From Podocnemis expansa (lineage: Eukaryota; Chordata; Testudines; Podocnemididae), in contig ML681963.1 of assembly GCA_007922195.1 (NCBI GenBank), forward strand, positions 133,936,234-134,000,233: a DNA stretch of 64,000 nucleotides, in the 5' to 3' direction. Both the position numbers and the translations under genes were made by a program. The notes beneath the pieces are model-generated. The model was not told the origin of the DNA and did no database searches. It saw only the letters and a list, made by a program, of their open reading frames with translations. Numbering within the stretch: the first letter of the stretch is position 1; each line of letters opens with the position of its first letter. This document shows positions 35,146 to 52,309 of the stretch, piece after piece.

Positions 35146-36050
35146 AAATCTTTTGTAATACACCATTTACTTAGCTCTGCAATTCAGACTTTTGTGTGAC
35201 TTTCACCGTAAGGTATTTCACAAAGAAATCACTGTATAAATATACTGAAAATATCAGAAAGCTCCTTCAGGTGGCCATTAGAATGGGAATGTACAGAATC
35301 TTGATTCACTACAGGATTCTACAGGCCCTAAAAATCCATCACTGCAGACTCTGAAGAGACATTGAATGTACCTGTCTCCACTGATTGTTCATCTGTATAC
35401 TATAGAAGTGTAGATGTGTATCAAGACACACAGAAATATATAGAAAGATATGTACTGTATGTACATATTATAGGTATTTATTTTATTTTGCATTACATGC
35501 AATATACTGGTTCCAGATGTTCTTTGGGTGTATAGTGTAATGGAAACAATTGGATCATCCATTCACAAATTCCATTTTCATTTGTGAAAGCAGGTGCACC
35601 CTTATTTTCAGGCACCTGCCTTTTGTGGGGAAGGAAGAGAAAGAATTCTTTAAGACACTGATAAGGAACTATAAATATAATGCCACCGACAGTACGTTTG
35701 AAAATAAATATTAAGTATCTGGACCCTTGACATTCTGGAATGAATAAATTATTTAAGAGAAAATATGTTAAGACTGAATGCAAGGGTTAAAAGCAAAGGG
35801 ATGGAGAATGTAGTCAGAGGTGGCTTCACACTGCTAAGACAGGCCTGTCCATAGCTGGTGATCGCGCTTTTGTGCTTAATATTTCACACTAATGGCACAT
35901 CAAGAGGCAAAAGCAATTGGGCACATGCACCGTGGCAGCCTTGTTCACTATTTAAGAATATCCTGTCTCCAGATTCCTGAGTACTTTACCATTTTCTGGA
36001 AAAACAATTATGTTTTACATATATATTTTTTAAGATGCCAGAGGATTGTC

Positions 36051-36414
36051 TAAGACTTTACAGTGTCTTCCTTAAGACTTTTTAAAATGTTAAGATTCAA
36101 AAGTTATGAAAAGTTTGGCACATCAGAAATTCAGCTATACATGTGGAAAAAGTGGAATTCAGAGTTTTGTTTAAAAGATGAGCTCTGACGCACAGATGCA
36201 CACACTTGCGGACTTGTTCTGTTTCACAATATGAAATCTGCAGTTTTTGTTTTCTAAAATAATCCAGAATAAAAACACATTCACAACCTGTAGGCTGGCA
36301 CAGCATACCTGAGTGAGAATGTATAACCCCCATCTAAAACAAAAACTTAAACCTTTTTCAGCATCCAAAAAAAAAAAAAAAAAGACAAGAGACAAAAGGT
36401 AAGACTTGTAAGAC
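36051..36414 (-). promoter_or_regulatory. Cluster of miR-499/miR-208 seed matches in the SOX6 3' UTR
   Basis: Read on the minus strand, AGTCTTA matches occur at 36051-36057, 36072-36079 (as AGTCTTAA) and 36400-36406, and a six-base GTCTTA lies at 36409-36414. At 36400-36408 pairing to miR-499-5p extends to nine bases (CAAGTCTTA). Further matches lie at 35651-35657, 35768-35775 (AGTCTTAA) and 32173-32180 (AGTCTTAA). SOX6 is an established target of miR-208b/miR-499 in slow and cardiac muscle. Function of each site here is inferred from seed matching only. Confidence 0.6.
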
Positions 36415-36676
36415 AGCTATTGATTCATATAAGTTTTCAAGTCCCGATGTCTGGTATTTACTATATGTAGTCACCTAAATTTAAACAAAAAAACAAAACA
36501 AAAAAAAACAGGTTCATGAAAATTAGGGGAACAATCTGTCTCACACATTAAGAAACATTTAAGACCATTCTGCTGATGTAACTGTAGGAGCCACACATGC
36601 ATGCAGGCTCTGTAAGAACTTTTTGTTCAATGAGAAACCAAAAAGAGTCAGAGTATTTTAATTCTGCAAACACTCC

Positions 36677-37054
<378 letters not shown>

Positions 37055-37479
37055 CTATGTAGTCCTTTGAATTCCAGATTGTGATCCTGAAATGTACAGA
37101 GTGCCATTTGCTCATGTCAAGTTCAAGTGGGGATAAAGATGCTCAGCACATCACAGGATGAGACTTTTGATGCATTCAGGTAGTGGGTTAAACATAAAAT
37201 AGACTGCAAATTACCACTTAGTTTTCTAGTAAGTCACTACCAAAGCTGGCTTCTGCAACTTAAAACCTGGACTTTCAAATCTTTCACTGTACTTTCAGCC
37301 CTGCAGCGATACACAGAAGAGATGGTCAAATAATTTCTTGTGAATAATATTCACTGTGCTGAACACCCTACTTCAACAGACTGCTGTAAAGAGTACTATG
37401 TCCTCCACAGACCTTATTACTGAGTAATAAAGTAATTGAGGCTTGATTAATTGAAAGCCAAAGACTTAGGTTACTAAGT

Positions 37480-37725
37480 TCCAAAGGGGTAGCCGAGTTA
37501 GTGTACTTCAGCAAAAAAAACAAGGAGTCCTTTGGCACTTTTAAAAACCAACAAATTTATCACGTGAGCTTTCATGGGAGAAATTCCCAATTTGAAGCAT
37601 CTGATGAAGTGGGATTTTCTCCCACAAAAACTCACGTGATAAATTTGTTAGTCTTTAAAAGTGCCACAGGACTCTTTGTTTTTTTGCTGTTGTTGTTTGG
37701 TTGGTTGGTTGGTTGGTTTTTTTAA
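37480..37725 (+). mobile_element. Self-complementary SINE-like copy in the SOX6 last intron
   Basis: GGTTACTAAGT (37469-37479) and GGTCACTAAGT (37726-37736) flank it with one difference. The head CCAAAGGGGTAGCCGAGTTAG contains an A-box-like TAGCCGAGTTAG. The body has inverted arms (GGAGTCCTTTGGCACTTTTA and GTGCCACAGGACTC) and a (TTGG)n tail at 37698-37717. It runs antisense to SOX6. Confidence 0.9.
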
Positions 37726-39546
37726 GGTCACTAAGTGCTTAAGTCACATTTGAAAATGGGCCTTGAGCAGCTAAGCCATTTAAGCACTTTAGAAATTTTA
37801 CCCGTAATCCTTAAATTTACGATTGCTTACTATTTGTTCTTGAGGACCTCTGCCTCATTCAGTGCACAGGATGGACAGTAAATGAAAATTGCAAGAAGAG
37901 AATCAATATTTCCTTGCATAAGGTACTGGATGATATTCAGGGGAGAGGAGCTCTACTGCTGGGTTGCACAGACATTCTCTGTGACACTGGACAAGATTAC
38001 AAGATACATAAGGCATACAAGATACATAAAGCATACATGCTGCAGGGCTGAATTAAGGTAACATGAGCTTTTCATTCTGGCTTTTCCCAACTGTTCAGGG
38101 CTTGACTGGGTAATCTTAAAATCACATATTTCAATATATCCACAACCTATTTTTCAAAAAAATACTAACCAGACAGAAGTATCTTATAGACAGGGATCTA
38201 TCAGCAGTAAGAATATAACTTTGGACACAAACAGTCTAATCAATTTAAAACCTATCCTATACTGGATTAAATTATTCTATGCTCAGTTTTAAAAAGAAGG
38301 AAGGAATTTATTTCCACAAATTCAAAATATTGCAAGTAGAGTTTTCATTGTTTTACTATTCATCCTTTAGGCCAATCCTATCCACTAGTTTAGGAGATGA
38401 GAGTCTTGACTGGATCCAGAAGGTGCCACAGCTTCATAATGAAATTGGGAATATCCACGAACATAGTCACTTCCTCTCCAGTGCCCTCAGCTACCTATTG
38501 GTCAGCCAGTGAGGTGCCAATTGATTAGAACTGTCATCTCACAATCATTAATTTAAACTTTTGCCTGGTGTTTCTTGAGTCTCTTGCACCATTTTAGCTG
38601 AAGCCATCCTTCCTTCCCACAGTTATATGGTCCAGGAACTCTATTTTTTACAATTCTGGGGTGTGACTGATGAACAGAGTAGACAGTGAAGAGTCCACTC
38701 TGAGTTACGGCCTATATTGTAGGAGCCTGTCAATCACACACAGGATCCACTTAAATGCTTGGTATGGGAAATGGGACAGATAGCGCTCCTTACAGAAGTT
38801 AAGCTTCATAATGTTTCAGCCTGCTGCTTACAATCCATCCTTGCATCTGTCCTTATTCACTGACACATCCTGGTCAGTGATTAAGGGCAAGAGTGAAAAA
38901 ACTGCCATTTGTGCATTACTCTCATTCACTCATTGACACAAGTTTACAATCATGCTAAACATCATACTACAGAGCTACTGTGAAATCAGACTATTCCACG
39001 TTCACTAATTAAGAGATCCAGTGAAATTGTGACATTATGTATGGATCATATCACTATGAATTTTTGCTCTGAAAGTGACTATTTTTCTGTTCAATATTTA
39101 CATAATTCAAATTGAATGTCAAAAAGAAAGAGAAGAGAAAAAAAGTAAATTTTACTGAGACAGAGAAAGTGAAGATGGAAATATCATTTGATTAAACTTT
39201 AATATATAAGCAAAGAACTGTTATCACTTATGCTTTGAACATCTTTTTCTGACACTAAAATTCATGTGGACACAACATGTGTCTCCTTCCCTCAAAGCTT
39301 CCATTGCCACACACTACTTTCACTATACTACCAATACATTGTGGGACAAATTCTGCTTCTGGATGTATGCATCTGTTCCAGTGAAATTAAGAGGAGCACC
39401 ACTGTGCACATGAAAAGACAGAACTGGTCATTCTTTTATAAATCCCAACCTTGGTGAAGTCTCAACTCCCAGACTAATACACAGGGATTCATTTCAGAAT
39501 AGAACTTAAATGGAATAAAAAGGTAAATGTGAATGTTGATACCCTT

Positions 39547-40241
39547 GAGTACATTTACACTGGAGCCTTAGGTCAGCTTAAGTAAGGTTAAGTCAACCTA
39601 CAGACTTCTGCAACCACACAGGACTTTTTATTAAGTCAACTTAGCCCTAGTCTACACTTGGAGGACTTTTCGGTGGCAGTCAACTGGCAGATACACAAGG
39701 CACATATAATGCCTTGTGTACCTGCCAATGACTTTCTAAGCTGCCAGGACACACTGCTGAAAGCTGATCGCAAATGGCTTGCGGTTGACTTTCCCCTCTG
39801 CCTTCTAGGGGGCAGGACTTCCAGTGCTGACCTTAGAGCACAGCAGCAAACTTAGTCACTGCTAATCATGCCTGGAATGTCAGGCTGGTGGCAGCAATTT
39901 TGCCACCATCAGTGAACACATACCCGTAAGCACTTTCTTAAGTCAACTTAATAACGCCACCTCTTAAGGTTGACTTAACACTTAAATCAACCTTATTAAG
40001 CTGACTTAAGCCAAAGAAGACAGGGAAAACCCTTAAGTCTACCTAATTGGCCTCCAGGCCCCCTCCCAGAGTTCCTGACCACCAGAGGCAGCTACTCACA
40101 ATGCACCATTCCTCCATTGACCTAGCACTTGCCAGTGTGGACACAGGCAGTCGGTAAGAGTTTTCAGTATGGACTCTCTAAGTCAACTTAACAAGGTCGA
40201 CTTTAAGTTGACTTCACAGACCCTCCAGTGTAGATATACCC
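39547..40241. mobile_element. Harbinger-like MITE with 3-bp target duplication
   Basis: The left end GAGTACATTTACACTGGAG and the complement of the right end GGGTATATCTACACTGGAG are inverted copies, flanked by CTT on both sides (39544-39546 and 40242-40244). The interior carries TTAAGTCAACTTA-like units. A second, apparently nested TCTACACT-type unit starts near 39645 and contains a 16-base hairpin (39686-39701 with 39711-39726, one mismatch). Confidence 0.82.
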
Positions 40242-41864
40242 CTTGCTAGTAAAGACTCTGGAGTATCCATCAAATCAAGTAGGTCTTGATGAACTAAAAC
40301 AATTATTCAGTCTATTTAGCTTCTTTTTTCATGTTTGCATATTGCCTATAAACAGATCCGGATTTTCCCTAATATGTTTCTCATTTGAAATCATTTGATA
40401 AATTTTTTCAGCCTATGGATTCAGCCCTTGAAAATGATATGCCATAAGTCTTGTTTAAAGTATTTCAACATTAATGATTCAATATTTCAGGTATGGGACT
40501 GACTACTTAAATCACATGGTATTTATACTGTTCCCTGGTTAGTTGAGATAAGCTTTATGGAATTACTTCTGCAACAAGCCCAAGATTCCCTCTCCACAAT
40601 CATTCAGAAAAAAAGAAACATTCACCTGAAAGGTTACTTGGCAAAAGCAAATAAATAAGGGGCCCACAAACACTCACAGCAAAATTCTATTCAGAAGTCA
40701 AAAATATGTCCATGTGTAATTTTCTCACACTATTCACTCACTTCTAATGCTGATATTAATTTCCTTTTTCCTTAACATGTCTTTTAACATCATTAATAAA
40801 CTGGCAAAAACCAACGTGTTGAAGAATTCCACAGTATTCACTCTGAAAACTCTTATGAGAAAAGGAGTGCTTTTACAGAGCAACATCAGTGAGGGTTGCC
40901 CTTCCAATACATAAACTGTTTAGAAACTAGTATTTTTAATGTTACGTGGGTTGCAGTAGTCCTCACGTGTCCCAATGAGGAACAGGATTCTGAGTGCTAG
41001 GTCTGTTTTCAAAAGAACACAAGGTGAAGGGATTGCAGAGGGGACTGCATGTGACCCCTGACTGTCTAATCCCCAGGACAACAAAAAGGTTTTTTTTTCC
41101 ATAGGTGTGCAACTAATGGCCAAGATATGAGAACTAATGGTGAAAACAAGACAGTTCATGAGAAAAAATTGTGGATATGTGCAGACTGTTCCGTGCTATC
41201 CCTTTTTTTTGTAGGTTTAGAGAAAATTCAACATTTTTTTCTTTCTGCAATAAGGGAAAAACAAAAGAATCAGAGAGAGTCATACCCAGGGGTTGACATG
41301 ACAAAGAAAGGCAGTGTAGAAGTGCTACACATTGTAGATAATCTGAGATACTGGTGAGCTTACCTGAAAGACATTTTTTTACAGATTAGAAAATCTCGCT
41401 CACATACCTGTATTACAGTGGGAGGGGAGGTATTTTTGCATCAACATTATCTCTCTTCTACATTATTTAAGGTATAAAAGAGGTCAGATTATCTGTGGAT
41501 AGTGAGGGCAAATCTGTAGTATTGTTATTTTTTTTTTTTATTCTGGGCATCACCTCTCCTGCATGCCAAGTTGTAACATGAACATAAACAGCAGAACATA
41601 TCTGCATAACTGATTTGTGTAACTGGAAAATAGGTCACACCTTAGGGGCATAATGAATCCTTCCCAAGAATACACTTCACTAGTCTTCCTCTAGTGAAGT
41701 GTAAAAAAAACACGTGTGGTAAATTTGCTTTCCTGACTGAAGTGGGTTGAACCACTGGAATGTGTGAATACCTAGATGCATATTTAATCAAAAATTGGAG
41801 TTTTTGAGTTGTACTGCCTCTTAGGTCATCTGTGCAGCAACAGATGTAAAAGAACTCAGGCAAA

Positions 41865-41935
41865 ATCCTAGATCCATTAAAGCCAATGGGAATTTTGCCA
41901 CCGACTTCAATGGAACCATGATTTCACCCTTTAAA
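41865..41935. repeat. Palindromic old amniote repeat
   Basis: AGCCAATGGGAATTTTGCC and GACTTCAATGGAACC are of the same CAATGGGA/GACTTCAATGG type as the copy at 34411-34482. Confidence 0.5.
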
Positions 41936-42039
41936 AGATTTCAAAATAAATGACAGATAGCTACCAGATATTAATTATTTAAGATGAAGAGGAAAAACAG
42001 AACTTAAGAAACTAAGCAATGTCCAGAGTTAAAGGCTAA

Positions 42040-42169
42040 GGACTGATTCCATGAAACAGTTAAGCTTATGCTTAACTTTAAGTACATGTTTAAGTTCCAT
42101 TGACATCATGAAACTTAAGCAACTGCTTTAAATGAAAGATGTACCTAAGTTCTTTGCCGAATTGGGACC
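42040..42169. repeat. Palindromic old amniote repeat
   Basis: AAGCTTATGCTTAACTTTAA and CCATTGACATCATGAAACTT with the closing TTCTTTGCCGAATTGGGACC mark the same type as the UTR copy at 31591-31694. Confidence 0.6.
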
Positions 42170-44988
42170 TAAATGCCTATTTATTTAACCAAATGTCTAC
42201 AACTAAATTTTCCCTTATGTGAAATTCTCTTGGCACTTCTTTTCATTGGTGCATTCTGAGACGCTGTTGTTCTGACATCACAAACTCCACAGATTGCTCT
42301 TGGTGCTGAAATGACTTGTCATTGTCTAGAAAGTAAAACTATTCAGAAGAGAGTTTAAACTTGCATTCTGCATGCTCTGAATTAATTGATAAGTTAGGGT
42401 GCCTAGCCTACATTTCAGGTTTTAACTTAGTTTTACATTTTTGTTTTGCAATTTACTTTAAAAACATTTGTATTTAAAAATATTTATATGAAATTCCATA
42501 GGCCCAATTCTCCATTCCAACCAATCTGTGCTAAGGAGAGGACCATAGGTAAAAGATATTTTACACCACCTTTATGCCTGCTTGATTCTGGTTCACCTCC
42601 TGGTTTAAATTCTTAGTTACATGTGGTTTCAATGCCCATCAAAGGGCCTTTCTGGCAGCCAGAGATCACCAGAGTACAACAGTGCTTCTTCCTTAGGAGT
42701 TACAAGATGAATAGTATAGGACTGGCTATACCACCTCTACACTACTGGAGGACTCTCCTACGCCAGGAATATCCTCAAAGGGACAATTAAGCCAGTTCTA
42801 CAAATTCTTTCCTCTGCCAAGGGGCTGTATTAGGGCCAAAGATCTGGCCCAATATAATTAAACAAGTGCAATAAAGAGTAGGTAACATGAAAATTCTCAT
42901 ATAAATTGACCTCTTGGCAATTTAGTGGTATTAAAATTAGTAGGATTTTCCTGGAGCACATTCCATTTTTTGACTTTAGCAAAACTAACTAAACATTAAA
43001 ATTGGCAAATTACCATTGTTTGCTGATTCCTTCAGAACTATTTTCTGACAGCTCTTTAAATGATTGAAGCTAAATTGGTTGCGTTAGGGAAAATGCTGAT
43101 GTGCTACACACCCTGAAACTTACTTCCCCGTAAGGAATGAAATAACAGTAAATCTCACAAAAGCACCCATTGTGTACTTACTTTTAGCTCTTTGCTACAG
43201 TGGTATAATATTACAGGCTTATTCAAAACAGTAGTCTACCAACATTCAGAATACACACATATACAGTATTTATATACACTGTAAAGACTTTATTTATAAA
43301 CATCTCATCATAGTAGGAAAACTAACATTCACATTACTTTGCAGAATACTGTACAGAACACATAGTTCTACATAAAGAGACTCAAACTGTGAAAGTGATG
43401 GGGAATTGAATTATTTTTGTGAGACAAGACAATGAAAGGCACTATTTAAAATTGAAATCTCAGATTTTATAGCTCCATGTGAACAACATTTACTTATGGA
43501 TTATGAAAAATGAATTATCTGAAGATAAATTTGTAAATCACTTGAAGTTCTTTTAATGCTAGTTTTCACAGAAGGGTTGAAAAGTTATTACTGAAAGCAT
43601 TCTGTAAGCAACTGTATCATTAAAACTAATTAAAATATAAAATATTACCTAGTTGACTACTGGTTGAATTTCCATTTGTGTTTTTTCAATTAATTTTTTT
43701 TAAGTAAATTAAGTTTGTTTTATCTTGACTGACAGTTTTTCTACTTGGAGCAAAAGTCACCAATGTATAGTTCCATCACAAGACACAGGCACTACTTAAG
43801 TCTCTCTTAAGCCCTTAAAATACAGCTTAATGTCTATGTGAATAATGCATAGACCTTATGCTGGTCTATTGCATAGGGATGAATTTCATCCCTATGGTGC
43901 TATACTGCTTTCTTCATCTGGAGAAATCTCTCATTGAACTTCCCAGGGTTTTGCCAAAGTAAGTGGTACAGAATCTGGCCATTTGTCAGGTGTGTGGTGT
44001 TTGTGTGTGTTCCCCCACCCACCAAAACACTGCTATTTCACATAACAGTTTCTTAGGAAACATTAATGTAAAGTAGTGCTGTGTATCTTAGTATTGATTA
44101 CTACAGTATGCCACTTACTGCATTCGATCAGGATAACCAGTGCATGACCTTCTGCATCTCAAAAGCCACGGTAATAAAAAGTTTGTTGCGAATACTGTCC
44201 GCATTTGACTGGAATCTCAGCAAGTACCACTGGTACATGTCACACTCATTTCCATAGTAACTAAAGGCTCAGTCAGTGGGAATTGACACAGCTCACTACC
44301 CTGCAGAGTGGTGCTCAAATACTATAGCTTTAATGGTGGTATAAGAACCTGAACAGAACAGAGAAAAGCAGGAGACTACAAAACCACACCAAAACCTAAA
44401 CAACGCAAATACGGTATGAAAAGCCATAAAGATTTAATTTCCATGAATTAAGATGGATAATGAACAATACGCAACTTAATCCACATGTTCAACTAAATAA
44501 AAAGAGCAGAATTCCTAACACAAAAAGAAACCCAAACAGACCCGGCTTATTTTCCATATAGATCCTCAGGGGACTACAACTACAGTAAAAACCTGGTGAG
44601 ATGCTAGAAACATCCCCACTCTTGAATAACTGAAGGAAATTGAATAGGTACTTCAGAAATATACACCACAGAACATGGACATTCTGAGCATTTTGCCTAT
44701 TGTAAACTCTCTTTAGCAGATCTAAAACAATAACCAGAAAAAGACCACCACAAATGCTCATGAGAAGAAACTAAGGTTAGAAAAGCTCAGCATTGTTTTC
44801 TCTTTTGAAAAACAAACAAACCAAAATACCCAGTGGGGTCTGAGGACTTTATTTGGATCTCCACATTTATTTTGTCATTTTTTAAAATTTCTATTTCATT
44901 CTTAAAATTTTAGAAAAATTGAAAATACATATAAAAGATTTTTAATCCTAATCGTAGTAGGCTTGGATTTCACTAAGAAGAGCTGGTT

Positions 44989-45386
44989 AGGAATTTTTCG
45001 ACTGAACTTTTTTGTTTTAATAAAAAATGTGAATCTGTCAAAACTGAAACGATTTGTGAAACAGGATCTGTTTTACTGAATCTCTCAACTTAAAAAGTTT
45101 TTGAAAATGAAGTCTAAATTGTTGCAATGAACTGTTTTGACATTTCTTAACAAAAATCTGTTTTTCTGGTCAAAATGACTTTTTGTTTCAAAACGTAAGC
45201 TGATTAAACTGCAAAAAGATTTAAAAAATTAAAAGGTCTAAATCAAAAAAATTCATAACAGTCCCAAATGAAAATTCCTTTGATTTTCTGATTCACAAAA
45301 ATTTGACACTTTCTTTTTGTCTTATTTGGGATGATAAAAATTTACAGTCTCAAAAATATTAAAAGAATTGTTTCCTACCTAGCTCT
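44989..45386. repeat. AT-rich element with inverted ends
   Basis: The left end AGAGCTGGTTAGGAATTTTTC and the complement of the right end AGAGCTAGGTAGGAAACAATTC are inverted copies. The interior is full of TTTTGAAA- and CAAAATG-like motifs. It may be a non-autonomous DNA transposon; similar-looking sequence lies near 3540-3715 and 10935-11030. Confidence 0.55.
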
Positions 45387-47494
45387 GCTCTGAAGATTGA
45401 GCTATAGTTTGAACCCCAAATCTACATTTGTGAAGAAGATTGTGTATTGTTTGCTCTATTAAAATGGTGGACAACTGTGGCATATTCGTCAGGTTTTAGC
45501 ACACAAACTATATGAGTTGAATCTTTGTAATAAGCTAGATGTTAACAAGGCAAGTAAGTAGGCAACAGCATGGTAAGCCTAAATAGCTAGCTGATTGGGG
45601 ACTCAATTGTCATGGTGCAGTATTTCACTTTAATTGAATGTTTTTTATTTTGGACAATATGTGTACTTTTTATATTTAAAAACAACATACTTCCTAAGCG
45701 AATTACAAAGTATGGGTTATGTGTTTCATTTCAGAATTTTTCCCCTGCTATTTTTTCAGCTGTTTTTTTCAGTGGGTCCCAGGTTTCTTTGCTTGTTTAT
45801 CTGTCTGGGTGGGGGAGGGGGATTGTGGGATTTAGAGGTGGGATCTGTAAGGTCACAAAAACTAGAAATGAAACCCTGTAAATACAAATTCAGAAGAACA
45901 TATACCTTCTAGGTCCCATCAGATCCCAAATTTAAATGCAGGTGGAACAAAGACATGAATCCGCTGTCACCTTTGACTAATCCGTGTATTCCATTTTAAT
46001 ATATTCTCTCATGTTTCCAACCACGGGCTTGATTCGCTCTTCCATTAAGGCTCCTTTACACATCTCTAGCTGCGCAAAGGATCTTAAAGTGGTTGTAAAT
46101 TACATTCAAATCATATCAATACAGATATAATTTATACTCACTTTAAGGCCTCTTTATACTGCCAGAGGGTGCTAAGAGGTCACAGTGTAAATTAGAAAAA
46201 TCCAGACTCGTGTATTTAGAAAAATAATTAAATTCACATGTTGTTTCTCATGATACTTTGTGATATATCACAAGAAGATATTAGAGTTAAGTTGGGTCAT
46301 CTGGTTCATGGGGAATAGCTTTTAGTGATTTTGAACAGCCATTGTTTCATTCCCTTTTCTGCAAAAACTGAACAGTTCTTAAACCTAACCGTTTTGTTTT
46401 ACCTGCCTCTCTGATCTCTACAATGCTACTGCTTGTTTATGCTTTGAGCTAGGAACCAGTTTTCACACTCTCTTTTCTCTCACTGTCATACTATATTGTT
46501 CTCCCATTCCTTTATTATTTTAACCACATTGCTGCTTTGGGGTCTTGAGAATTTTTTGTATTGATATGATTTGATTATTAATCTGCTTTGGAAGGGGTGG
46601 GCTAGAATTTCATTCCTTTGATCTAAATATGTTATATCAATTCATATGTGTTTTTATGTACAATTCCTGTGACAGCTTATTAGTAAACAGAGCAGAGTAA
46701 GCTAACAGCATCAGATTATAGCTCAAAAGTTATACTATCTTGTGATATTTCAAAATATTAAAAACAGTTCTACTAACTTATTAAAGAAAAAATCCACAAC
46801 TGTAGCAGGCTATACCACAAAATAATTGACTGTAACAGGGAGTTTCACATCCCCAAAAATGAGGGCACATAACAGATGTCAAGGTCAATTATCTGGTAGT
46901 AAAGCACATAACAAAAGGAGACTGTTGTGATTAGAGAAATAAGCAGAACATTGTAAATTTGGAAGGGCTGGCAGAGAAGATAGATTTTAGATTCTTTTTA
47001 AATTACCAGAAACATTGTGCCCTGGCACAGATCACCACAAATTAATTCAAAAGACAATGAAAGAGATAAATCAATTCTGATGTAACAGTTTCAGTGGGCT
47101 TTTTTATCCCAAATCTGGAGAATTCTCATAGCTCTGCATCCTGTTCAAGAGTTTTAAATATTATTTAACAGTATGCCCTCTACTGTATTTTTAACAAAAA
47201 CTATGATTAAATCTGTAGTGATATTTTTTAGCATCATATATTCTGAACTAAAAACCTATCACTGTACTTAAAGTCCTTCCTCACCACATTTTTCAAGTAT
47301 TGTTTACCATAATTATACATAACAAAAAAGCCAATTAGGTACCCTCAAAATATGTGTATCATTCAACTAACCTGCACAATCTTACTGTTTCCTCCATTGT
47401 CTTTCCATCTGTAAATCCCTTATTTTCTTCACCCTTGTCCAGTTTAACATGTCTTTTCTACTTTTTCCTGTTCTTGTGTTAATCCTGAGACCCA

Positions 47495-47735
47495 GTCCTT
47501 ACTGATGGAGGCAAATTCACTGCCCTTAGATCAATCTTCCCAATCGACTGATTTTGTCTGTGAAGATTCAGGAAGTCCATCACTGAAGACCACCCTTCGA
47601 CTCAGCACACTGAAGACACTGTGGTAAGTAGGCAGTAAGCAGTCAAAGGGAGATACGCAAGGTATTTTAAGTACTTTATGTATCTCCCTTTGCTGCCACC
47701 AAAATTCTGCCACTGTGTAACCTGCAATTGATCCC
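47495..47735. mobile_element. MITE fragment with internal hairpin
   Basis: Positions 47644-47656 and 47680-47692 form a perfect 13-base hairpin (CAAAGGGAGATAC). The context GATCAATCTTCC and GAAGTCCATCACTGAAGACC resembles Harbinger-like MITE interiors. Ends are not defined. Confidence 0.45.
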
Positions 47736-47941
47736 AGAAACCCTCACTTCTGAGGGCAGGGCTTGCGAATAGCTCAACCAGAAATGTTCGGAGGCTAATT
47801 ATTGGGCTTCTGTTGTTTTCAAAGATCTATAGTTTCAGTTATAAACCCTAGGCTAATTAGTAATATTTTGCAGATTGCACCTTTAACTTGTGAATTTTTC
47901 TGGTAAGGAACTGTATTTGTTTAAAAAGTACTATGGTATTA

Positions 47942-51484
<3,543 letters not shown>

Positions 51485-52309
51485 TCATTTTAGGTTCATT
51501 TTTTCTTTCATTCTCCCTCCCCCTCTTCTTGCTTCCAGATTTATAGCAGAGAGAAAAGAGATCTAATTTCATGGTTCCATTGTAAGCATCCAAAGACACT
51601 TTCAACAAGGTCCTCAATACTGGTATGAACCAACAAATTGCATATATTGTGAATTGTATTTATTTCTTCTGTTAAAGTACAAAAGCCTAGAACAAGTACC
51701 AATTCTGGGTTCTAAAACAGTGTATATATTTTTCATGCTGCAACAGTGCATGTGCATAAAAGTTACATGTGTAGATCCACAGTGATGTAGAATGCCTTAC
51801 CACAAGTACTTCACGATGATTCTGATGATGCTCATGCAGTGTAACATATCCAAATATTTCATTATATATTTTATATAGCATATTCTTAATCTCTGGACAC
51901 ATGCTGCACATTGTACAGACCTAATTCTGCTAGGGGCTGAGCATCCTCAGTTCACTTTTATTTCCATGACAATTGAATGTAAATCAGCAACTTGCAGGAT
52001 CAAACCATGCAGCTAAAATACAGTTATTTTAAGTCAGCAGGTATGGATGCTAATAGCAGGGTATCACCCTGGTGTAATTAGTATTTTGGGTTCCCCTTGC
52101 CACTGATATTTTAGTAAATCTTGATGACCTGCCATTAACCACCTCCAATTCAACCATGCATGCTCTAACCTAAGGTGCATCTTGAGATGCATCCAAATTC
52201 AGTTTTCCTGACAACAAGCAGTCCAAACCTCACTGTATGTTAGAGTTCACACAACTGAAAATTAGGTGGTAGGAACTGGCTGACACAGCTGAGATGTAAG
52301 CCTGATAAA

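Larger units (their letters stand above)
29725..36676 (-). other. SOX6: SOX6 candidate 3' UTR
   Basis: Directly after the stop codon the minus strand carries about 6.9 kb of AT-rich sequence with no credible gene. Mammalian SOX6 transcripts have 3' UTRs of several kilobases, so a long UTR is expected, but its end here is inferred. The best candidate end is an ATTAAA signal at 29743-29748 (minus strand) followed within 30 bases by a GT-rich stretch (TGATGTGTGTGTGG). Several miR-499/208-type seed matches lie at 32173-36414. A Pumilio-like TGTAAATA lies at 30354-30361. The UTR also contains old repeats (31591-31694, 34411-34482, 34830-35145) and homopolymer runs (29941-29959, 36367-36383). Alternative earlier ends are possible, since AATAAA also occurs near 34486 and 35468. 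Confidence 0.5.
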
